Numbered from the stretch's first letter, positions 1 to 6,553 are shown. The stretch is 10,801 nt of DNA from Polaromonas sp. (GCA_023259235.1 JAHFQQ010000106.1:1-10801); one strand, 5' to 3'. Numbers and translations: made by a program. The notes: generated by a model not told the origin, from the sequence alone.

Positions 1-1
1 T

Positions 2-445
2 CAGGGTCTCGACTGCCGCCGCGCCATAAGGCGCGAGTTTGGGCGCGGCAATCGCAATTTTCTTGAAGTCGCCCTTTTTCAGCACCTCGCCCTGGCCGTC
101 AACCAGCTCGGGCTGGGCCGACCATAACACCAGCTTGCCGGTGGCATAGGTAAAGCGACTGCCACTGACCACTGCGCCCTCTTTTTCGAGCCTGGCGGGC
201 GTGGCGTCGTCGGCCGACAGGAAAACGTCAAACGGCGCACCGTTGACTATTTGAGCATAAAACTTGCCGGTCGCGCCAAAAGACAACACTGCCCGATGGC
301 CAGTTTCCCTTTCAAATTCCGCAGCAATCAGCTTCATGGGCGCTGTGAAATTGGCCGCCACAGCAACCTGGACATCATCGGCCAGGGCCGGGACGGAAAT
401 CAACAGGGCCAGCGTAGCCAGCAGGCGTGAAGCAATCTTGTGCAT
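2..445 (-). CDS. modA: Molybdate ABC transporter periplasmic-binding protein ModA (partial, 3' end outside window)
   Basis: This gene binds molybdate (and probably tungstate) in the periplasm and delivers it to the ModBC permease. I translated the minus strand from ATG at 445-443: 148 codons are readable before the window edge, out of about 250 usual for the family. Residues 1-22 are a classic Sec signal peptide (basic MHKIASR start, Leu/Ala core, VPALA-DD cleavage region). The mature protein opens with VQVAVAANFTAPMKLIA, then FGATGKFYAQI, FDVFLSADDATP and KLAPYGAAA, all hallmarks of ModA-type solute-binding proteins. A GGAG ribosome-binding site lies 8 nt upstream (complement of 454-457). 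It is divergent from modE, with the probable ModE operator between them, so repression when molybdate is plentiful is expected. modB and modC would be predicted beyond the left edge, which cannot be seen. A related oxyanion-binding role is possible, but the modE neighbour favours molybdate. Confidence 0.9.
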   Translation of the reverse strand, partial: MHKIASRLLATLALLISVPALADDVQVAVAANFTAPMKLIAAEFERETGHRAVLSFGATGKFYAQIVNGAPFDVFLSADDATPARLEKEGAVVSGSRFTYATGKLVLWSAQPELVDGQGEVLKKGDFKKIAIAAPKLAPYGAAAVETL

Positions 446-523
446 GGGCAAAACTCCGGTGACTGGAGGTCGTTGAGTGAAAATTTCCTGCCGGACCCCG
501 GGCGGAGCGCGTCGCAGCGGTTT

Positions 524-546
524 CGTTATTCTATTTCAGAATAGCG
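524..546. promoter_or_regulatory. Probable ModE operator in the modA-modE intergenic region
   Basis: An inverted repeat has left arm CGTTATTCT (524-532), a 5-bp spacer, and right arm AGAATAGCG (538-546); 8 of 9 positions pair. This resembles the known ModE box, which is built on CGTTAT/ATAACG-type half sites around a short spacer. It sits in the 133-bp gap between the divergent modA and modE starts and could control both. Its position, 32 bp before the modE ATG, also argues against an upstream modE start. Assignment to ModE is inference from the pattern and the neighbours. Confidence 0.7.
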
Positions 547-578
547 TGAGTTGGCCAGACCGGCGTCAAAATACGCTC

Positions 579-1385
579 ATGAAAAATGCTTCTTCGCCGG
601 CTCTGGCGTTCGACAGCGCCTTGAGCCATGAGCCCACCGACAAGCGCATCGAGATCCTGCGCCTGATCGCCGGCACTGGCTCCATCTCGCAGGCCGCGCG
701 GCAGGCCCGGGTCAGCTACAAGGCCGCCTGGCAGGCCATCGACACGCTGACCAACCTCGCGGGCGTGGTGCTGGTGGAACGGGCAGTCGGCGGCGCCGGC
801 GGCGGCGGTGCCAAAATCACCCAGGCCGGCAGGCAGTTGCTGGCGGTATCCGAGCGGTTGACCACATCACGCAAGCAGGTGCTGGCCGAGGCCCAAGCCC
901 AAAACAGGGATGCCCTGGCGCCTTCACTGGCCGCTCCGGCGCTCTCTCACATCGGGGTTCGCACCAGCATGCGCAACCAGTTGCCCTGCCTGGTCGAGCA
1001 GATCGAAGCCACCGGCCAGATGGTGCGCGTGACCCTCGGACTGGCGGGGAATGCCCGGCTCGTCTCACGCATCACCAAGGCCAGCGCGGAGCTGCTGGGC
1101 CTGAAAAAAAACCTCGCCGTGCTGGCGCTTTGCAAAGCCACGGCAGTGCGCGTCGAAGCGCCAGCCGAGAGTGAGGCGCCGTTGACCACGGCGTCGGGCA
1201 GCCCTGCGCTTGCTGGCAGGGTGACGCGCATCAGTCGCGGCGCTGCCGGCGACGAAGTCTCCCTGCAACTCGACGGCGCGCTGCAACTGGTCGGGTTTGC
1301 CGCAGCCGGCAACGGATTGAAAAACAAGGCGCGCGTCATAGCGCTCATCGACGAATCGGCCGTGGTGATCGCGCTGGCTGCTTGA
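579..1385 (+). CDS. modE: Molybdate-responsive transcriptional regulator ModE
   Basis: ModE is a dimeric cytoplasmic repressor that binds DNA when loaded with molybdate and shuts down mod transport genes. The product is 268 aa, close to the 262 aa of E. coli ModE. Residues about 20-90 form a LysR-like winged helix-turn-helix (RIEILRLIAGTGSISQAARQ, then SYKAAWQAIDTLTNL), with the Gly-rich wing GGAGGGGAKITQAG typical of ModE. Residues about 122-195 and 199-268 are two tandem Mop/TOBE molybdate-binding domains; the first has the signature TSMRNQLPC and the second starts PALAGRVTRISRG. The frame is open back to GTG at 477, but the ATG at 579 was chosen because homology begins soon after it and the probable operator lies upstream. 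No clear Shine-Dalgarno precedes 579, so the start is less certain than the identity. It is probably autoregulated with modA through the shared intergenic site. Confidence 0.92.
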   Translation: MKNASSPALAFDSALSHEPTDKRIEILRLIAGTGSISQAARQARVSYKAAWQAIDTLTNLAGVVLVERAVGGAGGGGAKITQAGRQLLAVSERLTTSRKQVLAEAQAQNRDALAPSLAAPALSHIGVRTSMRNQLPCLVEQIEATGQMVRVTLGLAGNARLVSRITKASAELLGLKKNLAVLALCKATAVRVEAPAESEAPLTTASGSPALAGRVTRISRGAAGDEVSLQLDGALQLVGFAAAGNGLKNKARVIALIDESAVVIALAA

Positions 1386-1396
1386 GCCATTTTTTT
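1375..1396 (+). terminator. Small Rho-independent terminator overlapping the modE stop
   Basis: TGGCT (1375-1379) can pair with AGCCA (1385-1389) around a 5-nt loop, followed directly by seven T residues (1390-1396). The stem is only 5 bp, so it would be modest, but the T-run is uninterrupted and the position, overlapping the modE stop codon at 1383-1385, is right for separating mod from the iron genes downstream. Confidence 0.5.
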
Positions 1397-1417
1397 ACAG
1401 ATCTGTCGAAACATGAA

Positions 1418-1432
1418 TAATAGCTATTCTCA
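1418..1432. promoter_or_regulatory. Fur-box-like site in the AT-rich leader before feoA
   Basis: The 126-bp gap between modE and feoA is strikingly AT-rich against its neighbours. Within it, TAATAGC-T-ATTCTCA matches the 7-1-7 Fur pattern TGATAAT-N-ATTATCA at 6/7 in the right half and 4/7 in the left half. A second symmetry, ATTCT-N5-AGAAT (1426-1440), overlaps it, and the TATAGAAT at 1433-1440 could be an extended -10 element, so bound Fur would block polymerase. I found no convincing -35 hexamer. The location before an iron-uptake operon supports Fur; binding itself is inferred. Confidence 0.55.
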
Positions 1433-1511
1433 TATAGAATATGTATACAAGCATTTTGATCACCACTTCAACACAGCCAGACAGAGTCAGCTTGCGCACA
1501 AGGACCCTACC

Positions 1512-1802
1512 GTGATTCCTTCCAATTCCCCGCCACACCGCGGCGCCGACATGCTGTCCGTGGCCGATCTGATGCCCCGCCATGTCACCACCATCACCGG
1601 GTTGCGTGAAGCTGAAGGCGGGCGCGCCCACCCTGGCCTGCTGCAGCGGCTGGCCGAGTTGGGCTTCCTGGCCGGAGAAACCATCAGCGTGCTGCGGCGC
1701 GGCCCAGGTGGCCGTGAGCCGATTGCAGTGCAGATCGGCGACACGGTGTTTGCGCTGCGCCGCCACGAGGCCAGTTGCATCCAGGTAAAAGTGCCCGCAT
1801 GA
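1512..1802 (+). CDS. feoA: Ferrous iron transport accessory protein FeoA
   Basis: FeoA is a small cytoplasmic SH3-like protein needed for Feo ferrous-iron uptake, thought to act on FeoB. The core reads RLAELGFLAGETISVLRRGPGGREPIAVQIGDTVFALRRHEA, which is the FeoA fold with the conserved LGF(x)G turn, the GP(G)G-P loop and the ALRR/EA end. I take GTG at 1512 as the start (96 aa) because AAGGA at 1500-1504 lies 7 nt upstream. The frame is also open from ATG 1413, but that start falls inside the Fur-like promoter region and has no ribosome-binding site, while ATG 1551 also lacks one. The stop overlaps the feoB start (ATGA at 1799-1802), indicating translational coupling. Family length is usually 75-95 aa. 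Confidence 0.88.
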   Translation: MIPSNSPPHRGADMLSVADLMPRHVTTITGLREAEGGRAHPGLLQRLAELGFLAGETISVLRRGPGGREPIAVQIGDTVFALRRHEASCIQVKVPA

Positions 1803-3754
1803 ACGCTGTCTTTCCGGCTGCTTCTGGCGATGCGCTGCGTATTGCCCTGGTCGGCAACCCCAATTGCGGCAAGACCGCCCTCTTCAATCTGCTCACCGGC
1901 GCGCGCCAGAAAGTCGCCAACTACGCCGGCGTGACGGTAGAGCGCAAGGAAGGACGCGCCTGGCTCCCCGATGGCCGCGAGATTGCCGTGATGGACCTGC
2001 CGGGCACCTACAGTCTGAACCCGGCGACAACGGACGAAGCGGTTGCGCACGACGTGGTGATGGGCCTGCGCCAGGGCGAAATCCCGCCTGACGGCATCAT
2101 CGCCGTGGTCGATGCCACCAACCTGCGCATGAACCTGCGCCTGGTGCTGCAACTGCGCGCACTCGGCCGTCCCATGGTGCTGGCACTCAACATGATGGAC
2201 GTGGCCCGCGCCCGCGGCTTGCACATTGACATTGCGCGGCTTTCGGCCGAGCTGGGCATGCCGGTGATTGAAACCATTGCCGTGCACAACCCATGGTTCG
2301 GCGCATGGCGGGGCAAAACCCGGGAAAGTGGACGCGACGCGTTGCTGCTGGCAGCCCAGGATGCCTTTTTCGCCAGAAATAATAAGTCTTTTGTGCCTTC
2401 TGCCCATGCCAGACAAGGGCAACCAGCTATTGAAACAAGAGCAGACGCAGCGCCCGATACAGCTGCCCTGCAGGCTCAGGTCAGAGCCATTTTGGCGGTG
2501 GCAGTGCCCAACGCCGGTCAGATAAAACGCTTTAACCACCGCATCGATGCGCTGGTCATGCACCCCGTGTTCGGGCTGCTCCTGCTGGCTACCGTGCTGT
2601 TCCTGATTTTCCAGGCGGTGTTTGCCTGGGCCAATCTGCCGATGGACCTGATCAAGGAAGCCGTCGCGGCAGTTGGCGTCTGGCTGCAGACCCACCTGCC
2701 GCCTGGCCTGCTGCGAAGCCTGCTGGTTGACGGCATCGTCGCCGGCGTTGGCAGTGTGCTGGTGTTCCTGCCGCAGATCGTGATCCTGTTTTTCTTCATC
2801 CTGCTGCTGGAAGACTCGGGCTATCTGCCGCGCGCCGCCTTCCTGCTCGACAACATGATGGGCAAGGTCGGCCTGTCGGGCCGCGCCTTCATTCCGCTGC
2901 TTTCAAGCTTTGCCTGCGCCGTTCCCGGCATCATGGCCACGCGCACCATTCCGCACTGGCGCGACCGGCTGGCCACCATCATGATTGCGCCGCTGATGAC
3001 CTGCTCGGCGCGGCTGCCGCTGTATGCGCTGCTGATCGGGGCCTTCATTCCGGACCGCAAGCTTGGCCTGTTCAATCTGCAGGGACTGACCCTGTTCGGG
3101 CTCTACCTGATGGGCATTGTCTCGGCAATGACCGTGGCCTGGGTCTTCAAGCGCACCTGGGCCAAGAGCAGCTACCAGCCGCTGATGCTGGAGCTGCCGC
3201 CCTATCGCCTGCCCAATCTGCGCAACCTGCTGCTCGGCCTGTGGCAGCGCGTGCAGATATTCATGCAGCGCGTCGGCACCATCATTTTTGCGCTGATGGT
3301 GGTGCTGTGGTTTCTGGCCACCTTTCCCAGCCCGCCCGACGGCGCGACCGGCGCCGCCATCCAGTACAGCTTTGCCGGCATGATTGGCAAGGCGCTTGAA
3401 GTGGTGTTCGCGCCGATCGGCTTCAACTGGCAAATTTCAATCGCACTGGTGCCAGGCATGGCCGCGCGCGAAGTGGCCGTGGGCGCCCTGGGCACGGTCT
3501 ATTCGCTATCGGCCACGGGCCAGGAAACTGCCCAGGCGCTGAGCCCGCTGATTGCCAAAAGCTGGTCCACGGCCACCGCCTATTCGCTGCTGGCCTGGTA
3601 CGTGTTTGCGCCGCAATGCATTTCGACGCTGGCCGTGGTCAAGCGGGAAACCAATTCCTGGCGCTACCCGCTGCTGATGGCGGGCTACCTGTTCGCATTG
3701 GCCTACGCGGCCTCGTTCATTACCTACCGCGCCGCGCTCGCGCTGACCGCATGA
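1799..3754 (+). CDS. feoB: Ferrous iron transporter FeoB (GTPase-membrane fusion)
   Basis: FeoB is the inner-membrane Fe(II) transporter with a cytosolic G-protein domain. The product is 651 aa, shorter than E. coli FeoB (773 aa) but within the family range. The G domain shows G1 GNPNCGKT (19-26), G2 around NYAGVTVE (41-48), G3 DLPG (66-69) and G4 NMMD (131-134). A membrane domain of several helices runs from about residue 256 to the end and includes the conserved SFACAVPG (370-377), GYLPRAAFL (341-349) and the later LVPGMAAREV motif. The start at 1799 overlaps the feoA stop. Two oddities stand out. The region after G4 carries a Trp/Pro-rich stretch (AVHNPWFGAW, 161-170) where a short G5 loop is expected. 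Residues 193-214 are encoded by an AT-rich, hairpin-bearing repeat-like segment in the linker. The membrane domain looks intact, so the gene is probably functional. Confidence 0.95.
   Translation: MNAVFPAASGDALRIALVGNPNCGKTALFNLLTGARQKVANYAGVTVERKEGRAWLPDGREIAVMDLPGTYSLNPATTDEAVAHDVVMGLRQGEIPPDGIIAVVDATNLRMNLRLVLQLRALGRPMVLALNMMDVARARGLHIDIARLSAELGMPVIETIAVHNPWFGAWRGKTRESGRDALLLAAQDAFFARNNKSFVPSAHARQGQPAIETRADAAPDTAALQAQVRAILAVAVPNAGQIKRFNHRIDALVMHPVFGLLLLATVLFLIFQAVFAWANLPMDLIKEAVAAVGVWLQTHLPPGLLRSLLVDGIVAGVGSVLVFLPQIVILFFFILLLEDSGYLPRAAFLLDNMMGKVGLSGRAFIPLLSSFACAVPGIMATRTIPHWRDRLATIMIAPLMTCSARLPLYALLIGAFIPDRKLGLFNLQGLTLFGLYLMGIVSAMTVAWVFKRTWAKSSYQPLMLELPPYRLPNLRNLLLGLWQRVQIFMQRVGTIIFALMVVLWFLATFPSPPDGATGAAIQYSFAGMIGKALEVVFAPIGFNWQISIALVPGMAAREVAVGALGTVYSLSATGQETAQALSPLIAKSWSTATAYSLLAWYVFAPQCISTLAVVKRETNSWRYPLLMAGYLFALAYAASFITYRAALALTA
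2377..2440. repeat. AT-rich repeat-like segment inside feoB (related to 10612-10678)
   Basis: Inside the feoB linker lies a segment of different base composition (AATAATAAGTCTTTTG...), then a hairpin TGCCC (2401-2405)/GGGCA (2417-2421), then CAGCTATTGAAA. It shares GCCCATGC, GGGCA and CAGCTATT, in the same order and + strand orientation, with a segment inside pcm. The architecture resembles short dispersed repeats I remember from Comamonadaceae genomes, usually intergenic. It is in frame and has no stop codons, adding about 20 residues. Family membership is inference; the internal similarity is visible. Confidence 0.55.
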
Positions 3755-4026
3755 CCCACCGGTTGATCGAAGCCCTGCTGGTCTACGCGCTGGTCGCGCT
3801 GTGTGCGGCGTATTGCCTCTGGATTTTTCTGCCGGCCGGTCTGAAGCGGCGCGCGGCAGCCTGGCTGATGACCCGGTTCACGGGTCTGCGGGACTCACGG
3901 GCGCTGCAGGCGCTGGCCCGGCAACAGGGCGGCTGCAGCTCCGGCTGCGGCGGTTGCAGCAAGGGTGGCATCAAGCCAATCCGGCGCGTCGGCGAACACC
4001 CGATCAAGCTGGTCAAGCGCCGTTAA
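3751..4026 (+). CDS. Small Feo-linked Cys-rich membrane protein (DUF6587-like)
   Basis: The function is not established. The 91-aa product has one N-terminal membrane helix (about residues 7-29, with C18 and C22), a basic amphipathic segment, and the cluster GCSSGCGGCS (61-70), which gives a C-x3-C-x2-C arrangement (C62, C66, C69), followed by a Lys/Arg-rich tail. The positive-inside rule puts the Cys cluster in the cytoplasm. The ATG overlaps the feoB stop (ATGA, 3751-3754), so it is translationally coupled to the transporter. It recalls two known kinds of Feo accessory: FeoC, which has a C-terminal cysteine cluster, and the FeoB-associated Cys-rich membrane proteins of Firmicutes; it is not clearly homologous to either. 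From memory it fits the DUF6587 family of Burkholderiales. A plausible role is Fe(II) reception or Fe-S-based sensing at the FeoB exit. Confidence 0.8.
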   Translation: MTHRLIEALLVYALVALCAAYCLWIFLPAGLKRRAAAWLMTRFTGLRDSRALQALARQQGGCSSGCGGCSKGGIKPIRRVGEHPIKLVKRR

Positions 4027-4081
4027 ACTCGGGGAACTCGCCGGAACGTTTGCGTCCCCGCGGGCTCCAACCCATTTTCCG

Positions 4082-4789
4082 ATGAACGCCGCCTGCTCCA
4101 GCACCCTTTCCCCGTCGCCAAATGCTGCACGCCTGCCGCTTACCCGCAATGTCGTGATTGTGCTGGTGGTAGTGGCCCTGCATGCGGGATTTATCTGGGC
4201 CCTGCAAAGCGGCCTGATGAGGAACACCACGGAGTTGCTGGTGCCCGCCGAGGTGCTGGCGCAGATTATCGACCCGCCGGCTCCCCGCACGGAACCCGCG
4301 GCGCCTGCGCCAGCGACCCCCGTTGCACGGAAAAGCGCCGTTGCCAAAATCGCCGCCCGGCCGCAAAAGCAGCCGCTCGCAATTGCCGACCCCATGCCCT
4401 CGCCCAATGCGCCATCCGGCGTCGTAACGCTGCCCGAGCCGGCGCTGCCTGCCGCCGTGGCTGCGGCGCCGGCGATGCCTGCCGGGCCGCCTGCCGCGGC
4501 GGTGGTGCAGCTGCCGTCAAGCAATGCCGACTATCTGCAAAATCCGAAACCGCCCTACCCGCCACTGAGCGCGCGACTCGGCGAGACCGGCAAGGTCGTG
4601 TACAAAGTCTGGATCGGGCCCGATGGCAAGGCACTGCGCGCCGAGATTGTCACATCAAGCGGTTTTGCGAGGCTCGACAACGCCGCGTATGAAACCGTCA
4701 TGCGCTGGCGCTATGTGCCAGGTACACGCAACGGTGTTGCGCAAACCATGCCCGTCAACGTTCCCATCAACTGGGAATTGCGAAATTGA
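4082..4789 (+). CDS. tonB: TonB energy-transducing protein
   Basis: TonB spans the periplasm and passes proton-motive energy from ExbB-ExbD to outer-membrane siderophore or haem receptors. The 235-aa product has one N-terminal signal-anchor helix (about 23-42) containing the conserved membrane His (H34 in VVVALHAGFIW). An Ala/Pro-rich periplasmic spacer follows (about 65-145), then a complete TonB C-terminal domain: NPKPPYPPLSARLGETGKV, YKVWIGPDGKAL, SSGFARLDNAAYETVMRWRY and the final NVPINWEL. The ATG at 4082 was picked because it leaves a normal short cytoplasmic tail; no strong ribosome-binding site precedes it, and an upstream in-frame start cannot be excluded. It lies 55 bp after the Cys-rich gene and 43 bp before exbB. 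I see no separate Fur-like site in the 55-bp gap, so co-transcription with feo is likely. Confidence 0.92.
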   Translation: MNAACSSTLSPSPNAARLPLTRNVVIVLVVVALHAGFIWALQSGLMRNTTELLVPAEVLAQIIDPPAPRTEPAAPAPATPVARKSAVAKIAARPQKQPLAIADPMPSPNAPSGVVTLPEPALPAAVAAAPAMPAGPPAAAVVQLPSSNADYLQNPKPPYPPLSARLGETGKVVYKVWIGPDGKALRAEIVTSSGFARLDNAAYETVMRWRYVPGTRNGVAQTMPVNVPINWELRN

Positions 4790-4832
4790 GCGCGTCGGGC
4801 GCCATTCATTTTGAAACGTGGAGCATTGATTC

Positions 4833-5546
4833 ATGAATTCCCAATTTGGCCTTGCCAACGTCTGGAACCAGGGCGATATCGTCACCAGAGCGGTGGCTTT
4901 TCTGCTGCTGGCCATGTCGGTGGCTTCATGGCTGGTCATCATCATCAAGACGCTTGACCTGATCAAATACAAGAAAATTGCCAAAACAGTCGAGGACTTC
5001 TGGCACGGCGAGGATTTCACGGCAGGCCTGGCCAGGCTCGGCGCCGACCCCGCCAGCCCCTTTCGCCAGCTCGCGCTCGAGGGCCGCGAAGCCACGCTGC
5101 ACCACCACAACACCAAGGCCCAGCTGCACAACACGCTGGATATGAGCGACTGGGTCACGCGCACGCTGCGCAACGCCATCGACGAGTTCACGGCAAAGCT
5201 GCAGTCGGGCCTGGCCATTTTGGCGTCCGTCGGCTCCACAGCGCCTTTTGTCGGCCTGTTTGGAACTGTCTGGGGCATTTATCATGCGCTGCTGTCGATC
5301 GGCACGGCGGGCCAGGCCACCATCGACCAGGTGGCTGGCCCGGTCGGCGAATCGCTGATCATGACGGCGCTCGGCCTGGCCGTGGCAATTCCCGCCGTGC
5401 TGGGCTACAACGCTCTGGTACGCGGCAACAAGGGCGTGCTGCAAAAGCTCAATCGCTTCGCGCACGACCTGCACGCCTACTTTGTGACCGGTGCCCGGGT
5501 CGGCAGCAGCGGGTCGGTCAATGTTGTTCCGATGAAAAAAGCCTAG
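4833..5546 (+). CDS. exbB: ExbB proton-channel subunit (MotA/TolQ/ExbB family)
   Basis: ExbB is the pentameric inner-membrane scaffold that, with ExbD, uses proton flow to drive TonB. The product is 237 aa with the expected three-helix layout: helix 1 at about 17-40, a cytoplasmic region with DFWHGEDF and SPFRQLALEGRE, helix 2 at about 125-150 with STAPFVGLFGTVWGI, and helix 3 at about 171-195 with GPVGESLIMTALGLAVAIPA. These are the MotA_ExbB signatures. GGAG at 4820-4823 lies 9 nt before the ATG. TolQ is the main alternative, but the flanking tonB and exbD and the lack of tolA/tolB here favour ExbB. Confidence 0.93.
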   Translation: MNSQFGLANVWNQGDIVTRAVAFLLLAMSVASWLVIIIKTLDLIKYKKIAKTVEDFWHGEDFTAGLARLGADPASPFRQLALEGREATLHHHNTKAQLHNTLDMSDWVTRTLRNAIDEFTAKLQSGLAILASVGSTAPFVGLFGTVWGIYHALLSIGTAGQATIDQVAGPVGESLIMTALGLAVAIPAVLGYNALVRGNKGVLQKLNRFAHDLHAYFVTGARVGSSGSVNVVPMKKA

Positions 5547-5558
5547 GGGATTGACGCC

Positions 5559-5972
5559 ATGGCCTTCGGAACCCAGGACGACACCGACGAGGTGATGAAC
5601 GAGATCAACATGATTCCCCTGGTGGACGTGATGCTGGTGCTGCTCGTCATTTTCATCATCACCGTGCCGGTGATGAAACATTCAGTCAACATCGATCTGC
5701 CACGCGCCACCAGCGAGGCGCGAAGCAGCAAGCCCGAAGCGCTGCGCCTGAGCGTGGATGCCGAGGGCCGCTACTTCCTCAACGAAACTGCAATTGCCGA
5801 CGGGGAATTGGCACCCCGCCTGAAAGCGGCCGCGCTGCAAAATCCCCAGCCCGAGCTGCACATCCGCGGCGATAAATCGGTCCGTTACGAGCGCGTGGCG
5901 CAGGCCATGGCGGCCGCGCAGCAGGCCGGCCTGAGGAAAATCGGTTTTATCACCGAACCGGCCAGGCCGTAA
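5559..5972 (+). CDS. exbD: ExbD proton-channel subunit (ExbD/TolR family)
   Basis: ExbD is the partner of ExbB; its single helix carries the proton-relaying Asp. The 137-aa product starts MAFGTQDDTDEVMNEINM, followed by IPLVDVMLVLLVIFIIT, where D23 is the conserved membrane Asp. A periplasmic domain follows, with SVDAEGRYFLNE, PELHIRGDKSVRYERVAQ and GLRKIGFITEP, matching the ExbD/TolR fold. AGGGGA at 5545-5550 overlaps the exbB stop and sits 8 nt before the ATG, so expression is probably coupled to exbB. This is the last gene of the iron cluster. It converges with the minus-strand gene 46 bp away, and no clear terminator is visible in that gap. Confidence 0.93.
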   Translation: MAFGTQDDTDEVMNEINMIPLVDVMLVLLVIFIITVPVMKHSVNIDLPRATSEARSSKPEALRLSVDAEGRYFLNETAIADGELAPRLKAAALQNPQPELHIRGDKSVRYERVAQAMAAAQQAGLRKIGFITEPARP

Positions 5973-6018
5973 CCGCGTCAGACGGCATCGTCGAGCGCGT
6001 TTCAGCAGCCCGCCAGGC

Positions 6019-6426
6019 TCAAAGCCCGATCGCAGCGATGCCCGCACGCGCGATCTGCGCATCTTCCGCGGATTTCACGCCACTCACCCCGACAGCGCCC
6101 AGGCACTGGCCGTCCCTGACGATAGGCACGCCCCCTTCGAGCATGCCCTGAATGTAGGGGGCCGACAGGAATGCGTTTCGCCCGCCGTTGATGATGTCTT
6201 CATAGACCTTGCTGTCGCGGCGGCCCATGGCGGCGGTGTTGGCCTTGGCCGGTGCAATGTACGCAGAGACGGGCGCGGCGCCATCGAGCCGCTGCAGGTG
6301 CAACAAGTGGCCGCCGTCATCCGCGATTGCAATCGTCACCGCCCAGTTGTTTTTAAGGGCTTCAGCTTCGGCGGCGGCCGCAATAGCCTTGACATCGGCG
6401 AGTTCGAGGACAGGTTTTGATTTCAT
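6019..6426 (-). CDS. GlcG/HbpS-family protein (possible haem-binding)
   Basis: The product is a 135-aa single-domain protein of the HbpS/GlcG family (Pfam PF03928, from memory). Typical family sequence is seen throughout: AEAEALKNNWAVTIAIADDGGHLLHLQRLDG near the N-terminus, then AKANTAAMGRRDSKVY, the Gly-rich GGVPIVRDGQCLGAVGVSGV and the closing DAQIARAGIAA. Members include the Streptomyces haem-binding HbpS and the GlcG proteins of glycolate operons, and many have no proven role. ATG 6426 was chosen over ATG 6456 because a GGAG lies just upstream (complement of 6431-6434, a short 4-nt spacing) and family homology starts there. No signal peptide is apparent from this start, so it is probably cytoplasmic. 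Its place beside an iron operon makes haem or iron handling an attractive guess, but it is on the opposite strand and may be independent. Confidence 0.85.
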   Translation of the reverse strand: MKSKPVLELADVKAIAAAAEAEALKNNWAVTIAIADDGGHLLHLQRLDGAAPVSAYIAPAKANTAAMGRRDSKVYEDIINGGRNAFLSAPYIQGMLEGGVPIVRDGQCLGAVGVSGVKSAEDAQIARAGIAAIGL

Positions 6427-6480
6427 GATTCTCCAGAAATTAATGGGCAATAACATGAAGCATACGCACCTTTTCCGGTT

Positions 6481-6499
6481 GCCGGCGGTTCCGCCAGGC
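6481..6499. repeat. GC-rich inverted repeat between the HbpS-like gene and the YccA-family gene
   Basis: GCCGGCGG (6481-6488) is mirrored by CCGCC-A-GGC (6491-6499) with one bulged A and a 2-bp centre. It lies in the 195-bp divergent intergenic region, about 55 bp upstream of the HbpS-like start. It could be an operator or a short structured leader; nothing in the sequence decides. Confidence 0.35.
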
Positions 6500-6553
6500 C
6501 GGCGTGGCTTAAAGAATTCTTACAAAAAGGAGGGGGTCATTCTTCGCCGCTGC

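Noticed and set aside
797..815. Gly-rich low-complexity run in ModE as a possible error or repeat
   Set aside because: The wing of ModE proteins normally contains a Gly-rich loop at this position.
1413..1511. N-terminal extension of FeoA starting at ATG 1413
   Set aside because: The frame is open, but the segment covers the AT-rich Fur-like promoter region, has no ribosome-binding site and has no FeoA-like sequence; GTG 1512 has a good AAGGA.
1487..2695. Long open frame on the minus strand across feoA and feoB (about 400 codons)
   Set aside because: It is antisense to two clear genes, has a His/Gln/Arg-rich translation typical of the complementary frame of GC-rich genes, and shows no recognisable domain.
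4926..5681. Minus-strand open frame over exbB and exbD
   Set aside because: It is the antisense shadow of conserved exbB/exbD, with low-complexity His/Gln-rich sequence and no ribosome-binding site.
5980..5996. GACG-GCAT-CGTC hairpin after exbD as a terminator
   Set aside because: The stem is only 4 bp and no T-run follows.
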